Positions 1-6,810 of a stretch of DNA of 11,754 nucleotides are shown here, piece by piece (the stretch's first letter is position 1; the number at the start of each line of letters is the position of its first letter). Origin of the DNA: JABWBP01 sp964522165 (GTDB lineage Bacteria; Calditrichota; Calditrichia; RBG-13-44-9; J075); assembly GCA_964522165.1 (NCBI GenBank), contig CAZFVV010000154.1, positions 1 to 11,754 of the forward strand, read 5' to 3'. The notes under the pieces were generated by a model, which was not told the DNA's origin, ran no database searches, and saw nothing but the letters and a program-made list of their open reading frames with translations. Made by a program: the position numbers and the translations under genes.

Positions 1-62
1 CAGATTACCTGGCTTTAGCCAGAGGAAGAGCCATTTTCTAAACGCGAGGATTTTTGTTAGTC

Positions 63-95
63 CCCCTGTTGAGCGTTGCTAACGGAATCCAGGGG
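63..95. repeat. Nested inverted repeat (possible RNA hairpin)
   Basis: Outer arms CCCCTG (63-68) and CAGGGG (90-95) enclose inner arms CGTT (74-77) and AACG (81-84) around a 3-base loop. The pairing is visible directly. On the plus strand it is followed by an A-run, so for minus-strand dnaB mRNA the U-run would come before the stem rather than after it. It is therefore not a standard terminator. The function is unknown. Confidence 0.35.
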
Positions 96-137
96 AAAAA
101 GATAGATTTTTAGGCTATTTTTCTGCGATTTTAGACA

Positions 138-154
138 GTTTCCATGTTGGAAAC
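138..154. repeat. 7-bp perfect hairpin downstream of dnaB
   Basis: GTTTCCA (138-144) and TGGAAAC (148-154) form a perfect 7-bp stem with a 3-base loop, about 100 bases beyond the dnaB stop codon. No U-tract follows on either strand. It could stabilise the 3' end of the dnaB transcript or be a dispersed palindromic repeat. The window does not show which. Confidence 0.35.
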
Positions 155-257
155 AAGGCAATTTAGACCAGCAACACTCCAGAGGGAGACTACCGGATTT
201 TTAATCACCTAAAGCATGGCAATCTATAAAATGCAGTTTGCCACGCGCTCATACACC

Positions 258-1682
258 TCAAAACGGCGCGGTTTGCTGCTCGAACATGCTGCCTTCGCTT
301 TCGCGGGCTTTGTCGGCAAATTTGCCGTAATGCTTCAAAAAAGTGAGCTGCACCGTACCCACCGGGCCGTTGCGGTGCTTGCCGACGATAATTTCGGCAA
401 CGTTTTCCACTTCTTTGATTTTGGGATCATCCGGTTTCAGGTAAAACTCTTCCCGGTAAACGAACATAACCAGGTCCGAGTCTTGCTCTATGGCTCCAGA
501 TTCCCTCAAATCCGACAGCATCGGGCGGCGGTCCGGACGCGCCTCTACCGCCCGGGAAAGCTGTGATAAAGCAATGATCGGAACGCTCAACTGCTTGGCC
601 AGGGACTTCAGGGAACGGGAAATGTAGGAGATTTCCTGCTGGCGGTTATCAAAGCCCTTGGGCGCTTCCATCAATTGCATGTAGTCCACGATAATCAGGC
701 CGATATTCCGCTCCAGCGCCATCCGGCGGGCCCGGGCGCCTAATTTGAGAATATCCAGCGCGGCGGTGTCGTCGATGTAAATCGGCGCTTCCGCCAGCTT
801 TCCGGCGCAACGGGAGAGCTTCGGCCACTCCTTATCGGCCAGTTTCCCGGTTCTCAATCGCTGCGAATCCACCATCGCTTCCGCGCAGAGCAGGCGCTGC
901 ACCAATTGCATGTCGCTCATTTCTAAGCTGAAGATGCCCACCGGAATGCCGCCTTCCACGGCGGCGTTGCGCGCCAGGTTCAAACAAAACGCGGTTTTCC
1001 CCATGGAGGGGCGCCCCGCCAGAATGATCAAATCACCTTTTTGGAAACCCGCGGTCAGGTTATCCAGCACCGAAAACCCCGAGGGAACCCCGATGATGCC
1101 GGAATGTTCCAGGTGGTGCAGGCGCTCCAGTTCGGAAAAGGTTTTGTTGAGAATGGTATTGATGGGCAGGTAGGTGGTCTGCTTCTGGCTCTTCAAAATG
1201 TCGAAAATCTCCTGCTGCGCCATGCTGAGCACGCTTTCCACGTCGGATTGCCCGTCGTAGGCTTCCCGCAGAATGTGGGTGCAGGAGTGGATCAGCTTGC
1301 GCAAAACTCCTTTTTCTTTGACGATCTGGAGATGGTATTCGATGTTGGCGGAGGAGGGCACCAGCGAGGCCAGTTCCGCCAGGTAGGGCGCGCCGCCGAT
1401 CTCTTCCAGGGCATTCTGCCGCTGGAGTTCTTCCGACAGAGTGATCATGTCTATCGGCTCGTTCTTTTTGTAGAGCGAGAGCATGGCGCTGAAGATGAGC
1501 CGGTGGGCGTCGCGGTAAAAATAGATTTCTTCCATCTCTTCCAGGGCCACCGCCACCGCTTCCTTGTCCAGCAGCAGCGCGCCTAAGATGTAGCGTTCCA
1601 CGTCCACCGCCTGGGGCGGCACTTTTCCGCCTTCGGCTAAAATTTCATCGGATTTGATTACTTTGGATTTTTTGGCGGCCAT
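258..1682 (-). CDS. dnaB: Replicative DNA helicase DnaB
   Basis: This is the hexameric 5'-3' helicase that unwinds DNA at the replication fork and works with primase. The 474-residue length is usual for DnaB. Residues about 22-125 form the N-terminal primase-interacting domain, beginning PPQAVDVERYILGALL. The RecA-like C-terminal domain contains Walker A GRPSMGKTAF (223-232), the SLEM motif (252-255), Walker B LIIVDYMQLM (329-338), SQLSR (373-377) and DLRESGAIEQDSD (391-403). The closing GKHRNGP region (434-440) is also typical of the family. There is no intein. The start ATG (1680-1682 on the complement) has an AGAAG-type ribosome site just upstream and lies 6 bases after the uracil-DNA glycosylase stop, so the two are probably co-transcribed. 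The N-terminus has a short lysine-rich leader (MAAKKSKVIK). The assignment is essentially certain. Confidence 0.98.
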   Translation of the reverse strand: MAAKKSKVIKSDEILAEGGKVPPQAVDVERYILGALLLDKEAVAVALEEMEEIYFYRDAHRLIFSAMLSLYKKNEPIDMITLSEELQRQNALEEIGGAPYLAELASLVPSSANIEYHLQIVKEKGVLRKLIHSCTHILREAYDGQSDVESVLSMAQQEIFDILKSQKQTTYLPINTILNKTFSELERLHHLEHSGIIGVPSGFSVLDNLTAGFQKGDLIILAGRPSMGKTAFCLNLARNAAVEGGIPVGIFSLEMSDMQLVQRLLCAEAMVDSQRLRTGKLADKEWPKLSRCAGKLAEAPIYIDDTAALDILKLGARARRMALERNIGLIIVDYMQLMEAPKGFDNRQQEISYISRSLKSLAKQLSVPIIALSQLSRAVEARPDRRPMLSDLRESGAIEQDSDLVMFVYREEFYLKPDDPKIKEVENVAEIIVGKHRNGPVGTVQLTFLKHYGKFADKARESEGSMFEQQTAPF

Positions 1683-1688
1683 TTTCTT

Positions 1689-2399
1689 CTATTGCCCCGA
1701 TTTCTCTTTTTCCGGTAATTTGTGATAGTACTCCAGGATGAAGTGCATGTCTTCCATGGCGGCGTCGAGTTTGTCGTTGTAGCGCAGCACGAACGCGGGG
1801 TGGTAAGTGACGATCAGGGGAATCTCCCGGTAACTCCAAATCCGCTTGCGCATATTGGTCAAACTCTCCGTGGTGTTCAACAGATTTTGCGCCGCCACCC
1901 GCCCCAGCGCTACTAACAGCTTCGGCTGAACCATTTCGATTTGCCGCTGAAGATAGGGAATGCACTGCTCCACTTCCCCCGGCTGGGGGTCGCGATTGTT
2001 GGGCGGGCGGCATTTCAGGATATTGGCGATATAGACGTCTTCCCGCTTTAGCTGCACGTGCGCCAGCAATTTGTTCAGCAACTGCCCGGCGCGGCCGACA
2101 AAGGGAATTCCCTGCAAATCTTCATCCTGCCCCGGCGCTTCCCCGATAAACATGATACCGGCGCTCGCATTGCCGGTTCCGAAGACAAATTTGGTGCGGG
2201 TGCGCCCCAAGGGGCAGTTCTGGCAGTTTTCGATGGCGCGATGGAACTGCTCCATCGGGGTATTTGCAAGGGCAACGGTCTGCCCGGGGCGTTTTTCCGC
2301 TGCGGCAAGGTTTTGAGTCTCGATATACCACTCCCCGCCGTAAAGGTCCTGGTACCACTGCAAAAAGTCCACGATTTTGCTTTTCAGAGAATTTTCCAT
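1689..2399 (-). CDS. Uracil-DNA glycosylase, family 4 type (4Fe-4S)
   Basis: This enzyme removes uracil from DNA, the first step of base-excision repair of deaminated cytosine. The 236-residue protein has the four cysteines expected for the iron-sulfur cluster: C59 and C62 (CQNC), C130 (LKCRPPNNRDP) and C146 (EQCIPYL). The active-site motif GEAPGQDED (86-94) is the family 4 form, followed by GIPFVGRAGQLL (97-108). The second catalytic loop is TYHPAFVLR (198-206). Family 4 domains are about 190-200 residues. The extra ~55 residues at the N-terminus (MENSLKSKIVDFLQWYQDL...) precede the first cluster cysteines, as in many bacterial members. The gene heads a two-gene minus-strand unit with dnaB. 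No strong Shine-Dalgarno sequence is visible before the ATG. Related DNA-polymerase-fused names such as "SPO1 polymerase related" belong to the same superfamily. Confidence 0.95.
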   Translation of the reverse strand: MENSLKSKIVDFLQWYQDLYGGEWYIETQNLAAAEKRPGQTVALANTPMEQFHRAIENCQNCPLGRTRTKFVFGTGNASAGIMFIGEAPGQDEDLQGIPFVGRAGQLLNKLLAHVQLKREDVYIANILKCRPPNNRDPQPGEVEQCIPYLQRQIEMVQPKLLVALGRVAAQNLLNTTESLTNMRKRIWSYREIPLIVTYHPAFVLRYNDKLDAAMEDMHFILEYYHKLPEKEKSGQ

Positions 2400-2695
2400 G
2401 AAGCTTAACCCGCACCCTCAATTCGGGGAATTTCGAACCCATACACTTTCCAGAAACCGTTGGCGAATTTACCACCGCATCATTGCGGAAACAAGCGAAG
2501 CGTGAGATGGTTCATAAACCGGAAATTTCCCCTGCCTTGCCCGGGCCAGCGGATTTCCGGCGCACAATCTCCCCCATAAACTTCTTGAATATGAAATTCT
2601 AACCCTTAAATTACAACGTTTAACGGAATGCCGGCCTGCGCCGGGCAGAATCAATTTGAAAGAGTATCTACCGGTTTTAACCTCATATTATCAAA
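2400..2695. promoter_or_regulatory. Divergent intergenic region with inverted repeats
   Basis: This 296-base gap separates the outward-facing glycosylase/dnaB unit (minus) and biotin carboxylase/carrier unit (plus), so it must hold promoters in both directions. Inverted repeats seen are CCGCA/TGCGG with a 4-base loop (2475-2488), GGTT/AACC (2509-2520), and an 8-bp pair CCGGAAAT (2519-2526) / ATTTCCGG (2553-2560). A weak plus-strand promoter-like pair is TTGAAT (2585-2590) and TAAATT (2607-2612). It matches the sigma70 consensus poorly, so its position is only a suggestion. Confidence 0.45.
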
Positions 2696-2698
2696 GTG

Positions 2699-4216
2699 AT
2701 GACCAAAATCCAAAAAGTATTGATTGCCAACCGGGGAGAGATTGCGGTGCGGATCATGCGCTCCTGCCGGGAAATGGGCATCCGCGCCGCCGCGGTCTAT
2801 TCCGAGGTGGATCGCCTTTCCGCCCACGTGCTGGCCGCGGATGAAGCCTACCCCATCGGCCCCGCGGTGGCGGCGCAGAGCTATTTGAACATGGAGGCCA
2901 TTTTAGAGGCAGCGAAAAAATCCGGCGCAGACGCCATCCACCCCGGGTACGGTTTTTTTGCGGAAAACGCGGATTTTGCGCAACGGGTGCAGGATAGCGG
3001 GCTGATTTTTATCGGGCCGTCGCCGCAGACCATCCGCCTGATGGGCAGCAAAACCGCAGCCCGCAAAGCCATGATGGAAGCAGGCGTTCCGGTGGTGCCC
3101 GGGGCCCGGGAAGCGGTAGCCTCTGCGGAAGAGGCGCAGAAGGTGATCGAGCAATTGGGCGGTTTTCCGGTCCTGATCAAAGCCGCGGCCGGGGGCGGGG
3201 GCAAGGGAATGCGCCTGGTGCGCGAGGCCAAAGAGCTTTCCCGCGCCTTAGAAGCCGCCAAAGGCGAGGCGCTGAAAGCCTTCGGAGACGCTACCGTCTA
3301 TGTCGAAAAATTCATCGAGTCTCCCAAGCACATCGAAATGCAAATTTTCGCCGACCGGCGCGGCAACGCGGTGCACTTATGGGAGCGGGATTGTTCCATC
3401 CAGCGCCGGCATCAAAAAGTGATCGAGGAGTGCCCCTCCGCGATTTTAACCCCGGAAAAACGGGCGGAAATGGGGCAGGTGGCGGTTCAGGCGGCCAAAG
3501 CCTGCCGCTACAGCAACGCCGGAACGGTGGAATTTTTGTATGACCGGCAGGGCAATTTTTATTTCCTGGAAATGAATACCCGCCTCCAGGTGGAGCATCC
3601 GGTCACGGAGATGGTATTGGGAATGGACCTGGTCAAGCTCCAAATCCGGGTGGCGGAAGGCCACCCGCTGCCCTTCCGGCAGGAGGATTTACGCCCGCGC
3701 GGCCACGCCATCGAGTGCCGCATCAACGCGGAAGACGTGTTCAATAATTTTGTACCTTCTACCGGCAAAATTACTTATTTGAAGCTTCCCGAAGGCCCCG
3801 GTGTGCGGGTGGACAGCGGGGTCGGCCTGCATTCGGAGATTTCCAGATTTTACGATCCCATCGCCGCCAAAGTAATCGCCTGGGCGGAAACCCGCCCGGA
3901 AGCGATTGCCCGCATGAAGCGCGCCCTGGGCGAGCTTCGCTTGGAAGGCATCAAAACCACGGCGCCCTTCTGCCTGCGGGTGTTGGATCACCCGGAATTC
4001 CAAAAAGGGAATTTTAACATCAATTTTGTGGAGCAATACTGGCAGCAAATGCAGCAACCCGCCCCGGAAGATGCGGAAGCGGCGGAAATCATTGCCGCCG
4101 CCGTGGCCTATTACCGGGATCACCAAAGCGCTCCCGCGCTATCCCCCTTAGAGAATGCCCATCACACTTCCGCGCTATCTCCCTGGAAAACCCGGGCATT
4201 TAAAACAATGAGATGA
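2699..4216 (+). CDS. Biotin carboxylase subunit of acyl-CoA carboxylase
   Basis: This subunit uses ATP and bicarbonate to carboxylate the biotin on its carrier partner, the first half-reaction of acetyl-CoA, propionyl-CoA or related carboxylases. Seen from the ATG at 2699 (505 residues): N-terminal KVLIANRGEIAVRI (7-20), HPGYGFFAEN (81-90), the ATP-grasp glycine loop AGGGGKGMR (164-172), RDCSIQRRHQKVIEECPS (230-247) and the catalytic EMNTRLQVEHPVTE (291-304). It is about 50 residues longer than E. coli AccC. The extra part is a C-terminal tail from about residue 449, which contains a 12-residue imperfect tandem repeat. An in-frame GTG at 2696 directly precedes the ATG; the ATG is preferred. 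There is no clear ribosome site. The stop overlaps the start of the carrier gene by four bases (ATGA), which suggests translational coupling. Which acyl-CoA is the substrate cannot be told, since no carboxyltransferase gene is in the window. Confidence 0.95.
   Translation: MTKIQKVLIANRGEIAVRIMRSCREMGIRAAAVYSEVDRLSAHVLAADEAYPIGPAVAAQSYLNMEAILEAAKKSGADAIHPGYGFFAENADFAQRVQDSGLIFIGPSPQTIRLMGSKTAARKAMMEAGVPVVPGAREAVASAEEAQKVIEQLGGFPVLIKAAAGGGGKGMRLVREAKELSRALEAAKGEALKAFGDATVYVEKFIESPKHIEMQIFADRRGNAVHLWERDCSIQRRHQKVIEECPSAILTPEKRAEMGQVAVQAAKACRYSNAGTVEFLYDRQGNFYFLEMNTRLQVEHPVTEMVLGMDLVKLQIRVAEGHPLPFRQEDLRPRGHAIECRINAEDVFNNFVPSTGKITYLKLPEGPGVRVDSGVGLHSEISRFYDPIAAKVIAWAETRPEAIARMKRALGELRLEGIKTTAPFCLRVLDHPEFQKGNFNINFVEQYWQQMQQPAPEDAEAAEIIAAAVAYYRDHQSAPALSPLENAHHTSALSPWKTRAFKTMR
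4134..4205 (+). repeat. 36-base imperfect tandem repeat in the biotin carboxylase tail
   Basis: CCGCGCTAT occurs at 4134-4142 and again at 4170-4178, exactly 36 bases apart. Similar sequence continues after each copy (CCCCCTTAGAGAA against CTCCCTGGAAAA). The offset is a multiple of three, giving a repeated ALSP-type peptide (PALSPLENA, then SALSPWKTR) in the extra C-terminal tail. This looks like a local in-frame duplication at the gene end. Confidence 0.5.
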
Positions 4217-4725
4217 GAATGAAATATTATTTGAAAAAAGAAGATCGCTACGAAGAAATCGACATCGAGGGCGCCGGCGGAAAGCTGCGTGTCTCCGCCA
4301 ACGGCAAACAGTACGCCGTAGATCTGGTTCCCATCGATGAAAAGCGCTATTCCGTGGTACTGGATAACCGCGCCTACCTGGTAGAAGCGAAGATCGAAAA
4401 AAACGCGGTGCATTTGCTGCTGAACCAGTGCGAGCGCGTGGTGCAGGTGCTCAATCCGCAGCAGAAGCTGGAGTCGGAGATTTTCGGGAAGGGTGAGAAA
4501 AGCCACTCCGACAGCGAGATTCGCGCCCCCATGCCGGGATTGATTTTGCGCATCGAAGTAGAAGCGGGGCAGGAAATTGCCGCTGGCCAGCCGCTGTTAG
4601 TTATCGAAGCGATGAAGATGGAGAATGAGATCCGCGCAACGTTCGGCGGCATGGTGAAGGAAATCCTGGTTCAGCCGCACCAGGCCGTGGAGCGAAATGA
4701 TATACTGATCAAAATCGGGAATTGA
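4213..4725 (+). CDS. Biotin carboxyl carrier protein
   Basis: This is a swinging-arm carrier that shuttles carboxyl groups between the biotin carboxylase and a carboxyltransferase. In the 170-residue protein the C-terminal biotinyl domain (about 103-169) begins IRAPMPGLILRI and holds the biotin attachment motif EAMKMEN (132-138), with K135 the expected biotinylated lysine. Residues 1-90 form a separate beta-rich segment (YYLKKEDRYEEIDIEGAGGKLRV...) of the kind seen in carriers of propionyl-CoA type carboxylases and decarboxylases, rather than the Pro/Ala-rich linker of classical AccB. A short hydrophilic linker (91-102) joins them. The start overlaps the biotin carboxylase stop by four bases. 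A second ATG six bases later (4219) is an alternative start. The biotinyl assignment is firm; the exact parent enzyme is unknown. Confidence 0.94.
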   Translation: MRMKYYLKKEDRYEEIDIEGAGGKLRVSANGKQYAVDLVPIDEKRYSVVLDNRAYLVEAKIEKNAVHLLLNQCERVVQVLNPQQKLESEIFGKGEKSHSDSEIRAPMPGLILRIEVEAGQEIAAGQPLLVIEAMKMENEIRATFGGMVKEILVQPHQAVERNDILIKIGN

Positions 4726-4892
4726 GAATATTCGAGGGTCGAGCGTTCCGGCGCTTCGGAACCTGATTACGGATGGCCTGGCGCGGTCCCCCCTGCCCTT
4801 TAACGCACCTGAGCGCCACAAAATAGCGCGATCCGGTATTTGTAATCGCGGTCACGGCTAAGCGGTGTCGCACAGCTATTTTCACTCTTGCC
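4726..4892. other. Gap upstream of the lipoprotein promoter
   Basis: No gene is seen here. The stretch includes a 6-bp hairpin GTTCCG/CGGAAC (4745-4762, 6-base loop) shortly after the carrier protein stop. No T-run follows, so it is a poor terminator candidate. The rest is GC-rich sequence without recognisable motifs. Confidence 0.4.
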
Positions 4893-4920
4893 TTGAATTT
4901 TCATCGAACCAAACTATAGT
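4893..4920 (+). promoter_or_regulatory. Candidate sigma70-type promoter for the lipoprotein gene
   Basis: TTGAAT (4893-4898) and TATAGT (4915-4920) are separated by 16 bases and match the -35 and -10 consensus at 4/6 and 5/6 positions. Transcription would start near 4927, leaving a short leader with a purine-rich ribosome site AGAAAGG (4941-4947), 11 bases before the ATG. If the host uses a Bacteroidota-type primary sigma factor, this match would be less meaningful. Confidence 0.4.
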
Positions 4921-4958
4921 CGCCTGTTCGGCCCTGGCACAGAAAGGTCCATTTCGCC

Positions 4959-6104
4959 ATGAAAGGCAACACCTTAGCATTCGCGGCGCTATTCTCAATT
5001 TATGCCGCAGCCTGGCTTTCTTGCTCGCAGCCTCCCCGGCAAGCGCCGGAAAATAAATTTGCGCAGGAGATCGCCCGGGCAGAGGAGAATCTTACCGCCA
5101 ACCCGGAAGATTTTGAGGCCAACCGGGAATTAGGCATCCTGTATTTCAAATCCGGGCAATTCGAAAAAGCGGTCGCTGCCCTGGAAAAAACTGCCCGGTT
5201 GAACCGCGACGATCCCCGCACGACCTGCTATTTGGGATTAGGTTATGAACTCTCCCGGCAGCGCGACCTGGCCCTGGCAACCTTTTTAAAATATTTGCAA
5301 CTCTCCCCGCAGTCTCCTTACCGGCGCTGGCTGAAAGGCCGCCACGAGCTGTTGTCGCGCCAGAAGCTCAAAGAGGAAATGCTGGCGCTCCTGCAAAAAA
5401 ACCTGGAAGCAAACCCCGAAGCGGCGCTCGAGCAGGATTTGGCGGTGCTTCCGTTTACTTATCATGGGCAGGATCAAAAATATTTCATACTGGGAAGGGG
5501 CTTGCAACAGTTGATCATCAACGATTTGAGCCGCGCGCCGGGATTGAAAATCGTGGAGCGGCGGCAGGTGCAGGCGTTGTTAGAGCAGATTGCCGCCCAC
5601 GAAACGCTTCTCAGCAAGGTGGAAAACCGCACCGCCTTCATCGGAAAAATCCTGGGCGCTAAAACGGTCATCCGGGGCGGGTATAATATTTCCGGCGAAC
5701 AGGTAATTCTCGACGTGGTCTATTGGGAGGTGGGAAGCGATGAAATCCCCAATTCTATTACCCATGCGGACAGTTTGAAAAACATCGCGGGCTTGCAAAA
5801 GAAGATCGTGCTGGAATACCTGCAGAAAAAGGGGATTAAGCCCGACCCGGCGATAATGGACAGCATTCGCAAGACCGAGCTGCGGGAATTGCCGGCCCTG
5901 GTGGCCTATTCCGCCGGGCTGGCAAAAGAGGACGCCGGGGAGTACCGCGACGCGCTGCTGTTCTACCGCAAAGCCGCGGAGCTGGCCCCCGGCTTCCGGG
6001 AATGCCAGGAACGCATCGAGCAGAACGAAGCCCTGGCCCTGGCGCTCCGCGACCCGGACAAAGCCATTACCGACAAAGAGATTGCGGAAAAGGGAGTTTT
6101 TTAG
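4959..6104 (+). CDS. TPR lipoprotein with CsgG/FlgO-like domain
   Basis: This is a predicted envelope lipoprotein; the exact function is unknown. The 381-residue protein opens with a basic start, a hydrophobic stretch (6-20) and a cysteine at C22 (AAAWLSC), an acceptable but not ideal lipobox. Residues about 47-118 form TPR helices (FEANRELGILYFKSGQFEKAVAALEKTARL, then YLGLGYELSRQRDLALATFLKYLQL). Residues about 160-260 resemble the CsgG/FlgO-like fold seen in curli-secretion and related periplasmic proteins: LAVLPFTYHG, GRGLQQLIINDLSR, LKIVERRQVQALLEQI, AKTVIRGGYNISG. A further TPR-like pair follows at about 313-347. The likely location is the outer membrane, facing the periplasm, as part of a protein assembly. 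It has its own promoter candidate and does not look co-regulated with the carboxylase genes. The TPR and CsgG-like calls are good; the pathway is not identifiable. Confidence 0.8.
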   Translation: MKGNTLAFAALFSIYAAAWLSCSQPPRQAPENKFAQEIARAEENLTANPEDFEANRELGILYFKSGQFEKAVAALEKTARLNRDDPRTTCYLGLGYELSRQRDLALATFLKYLQLSPQSPYRRWLKGRHELLSRQKLKEEMLALLQKNLEANPEAALEQDLAVLPFTYHGQDQKYFILGRGLQQLIINDLSRAPGLKIVERRQVQALLEQIAAHETLLSKVENRTAFIGKILGAKTVIRGGYNISGEQVILDVVYWEVGSDEIPNSITHADSLKNIAGLQKKIVLEYLQKKGIKPDPAIMDSIRKTELRELPALVAYSAGLAKEDAGEYRDALLFYRKAAELAPGFRECQERIEQNEALALALRDPDKAITDKEIAEKGVF

Positions 6105-6471
6105 TTTCGGATTTTGAGTGTCGAGTTTTGAGTTTCCTGCCTGCCTAAGACGCGGCCACGCAGGTGAGTTTCGAGATTTGGGGTACGATATAAGCGCCTG
6201 TTGAACTATAGATTTTCAGACGCAAAGCGCTTATAAAAAATCTCCCCCCTTGAAAAAATTCTTTTTCCTCAGTAGATTTAGCCAACCGGTGAAAACAAAA
6301 GTATCTTTATCATAGATCGGCATTCACCCGCAGTAACTGGATAGGAGTAGTTGGTTTCCAAAATTCGGAATCAGGATGAAAGGTTCGGCCCGGATTGGAT
6401 AAGTTTCTAAAGTAATTGATTACCACCACGGTATTGCAAAATACCCTAAAATTCAGTAAATATCCCCTACC
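6105..6471. other. Intergenic region with short repeats ahead of the transposase remnant
   Basis: This 367-base stretch has no gene. It begins with simple repeats built on TTTTGAG and TCGAG (6111-6180), with a CCTGC/GCAGG pair (6136-6164) between them. Next come a 9-bp inverted repeat (6189-6235, listed separately) and an A/T hairpin GAAAAA/TTTTTC (6252-6267), which could weakly terminate the lipoprotein transcript. The left end of the IS66-like element should lie between here and 6471. The sequence around 6319-6330 (GGCATTCACCCG) has a vague resemblance to IS66-type ends but cannot be confirmed without its partner. Confidence 0.5.
6189..6235. repeat. 9-bp perfect inverted repeat with 29-base spacer
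   Basis: TATAAGCGC (6189-6197) and GCGCTTATA (6227-6235) are exact reverse complements. Inside them a CTG/CAG pair (6198-6200, 6217-6219) could extend the stem. It lies about 85 bases after the lipoprotein stop and is followed by a short A-run. It may be a long hairpin at the transcript end, a protein-binding site, or part of a mobile element edge. Confidence 0.45.
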
Positions 6472-6741
6472 ATGAATGTAAGCACTGCATATTCTTCATG
6501 CTCTCGTTGTCGGGCATTAGAGCAGCGGGTTGCCGAACTTGAAGCTCAGTTGGCTGGTCAGGCTGCTAAGTTGGTGGAAATGGCTGAGACGATCAAGAAG
6601 CTTACTGCGGCATTGGACAAAGCTCGTCGTTCCGGTAAACGGCAAGCCACGCCATTCTGCAAGAAGAAGAAAACCAACCCCAAGAAGCCGGGCCGAAAAA
6701 GGGGGATGCTCACGGTGAGCATGCTCAACGCGAGAGGGTAG
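6472..6741 (+). pseudogene. Truncated IS66-like transposase, N-terminal fragment
   Basis: Only the first ~77 residues of a transposase remain. They include a CSRC motif (10-13), a leucine-heptad coiled coil (ALEQRVAELEAQLAGQAAKL, then MAETIKKLTAALDKA), the basic segment RRSGKRQATPF and then PKKPGRKRG. This order is typical of the N-terminus of IS66-related transposases; the whole catalytic DDE domain is missing. After PGRKRG the frame reads an unlikely MLTVSMLNARG and stops at 6741. Sliding one base at the G-run (6701-6705) gives GDAHGEHAQRE, which fits the family better, until a stop at 6750-6752. A one-base loss in the G-run is therefore inferred. Composition turns AT-rich immediately afterwards, so the rest of the element was probably lost when the neighbouring segment arrived. 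Not functional as a transposase. Confidence 0.75.
6706..6722. repeat. Palindrome within the transposase remnant
   Basis: ATGCTCAC (6706-6713) and GTGAGCAT (6715-6722) are exact reverse complements around one base. A second perfect 12-base palindrome, TGAGCATGCTCA (6716-6727), overlaps it. It lies right beside the suspected frameshift and within about 45 bases of the composition break. It may simply be coding sequence with repeated codons (DAHGE then HAQRE) or may mark a fragile site. Confidence 0.4.
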
Positions 6742-6763
6742 TGGTTCCCTAAATTTGGACACA

Positions 6764-6779
6764 AAAATATGTAATTCGC
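6764..6779 (+). repeat. Left copy of 16-base imperfect direct repeat
   Basis: AAAATATGTAATTCGC lies 31 bases before the kinase start codon and differs from the right copy (11696-11711) at two positions. It sits where the kinase promoter should be. A TTGGAC at 6755-6760 just before it is a possible -35 element, but no well-spaced -10 is clear. It may be a segment boundary, or a chance match in AT-rich sequence. Confidence 0.4.
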
Positions 6780-6810
6780 ATTAATAATTGCAAAAAAGAA
6801 GTTATTATTT

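Larger units (their letters stand above)
1..257. other. Non-coding stretch downstream of dnaB
   Basis: No convincing gene is visible here. The dnaB transcript (minus strand) runs into this stretch. It holds two inverted repeats, listed separately (63-95 and 138-154), and a short CTGGC/GCCAG hairpin at 9-22. None is followed by a U-tract in the dnaB reading direction, so no classical intrinsic terminator can be called. Confidence 0.5.

Noticed and set aside
1041..1586. Long plus-strand open frame opposite dnaB (181 codons)
   Set aside because: It lies wholly antisense to an unmistakable DnaB with all motifs; its translation has no recognisable domain and reflects GC-rich codon bias.
3689..4126. 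Minus-strand open frame opposite biotin carboxylase (145 codons)
   Set aside because: It is antisense to a confident housekeeping gene, with no ribosome site or domain; it is a shadow frame.
4745..4762. GTTCCG/CGGAAC hairpin as terminator of the carboxylase operon
   Set aside because: The stem is only six pairs and no T-run follows, so it does not meet the intrinsic terminator pattern.
6105..6180. TTTTGAG/TCGAG repeats as a CRISPR array or iteron set
   Set aside because: The units are short, irregular and without constant spacers; they look like simple intergenic repetition.
6742..6763. GTTCCCTAAATTTGGACAC as the end of another insertion sequence
   Set aside because: It vaguely recalls insertion sequence ends, but no matching inverted copy is found near the other edge of the AT-rich segment.
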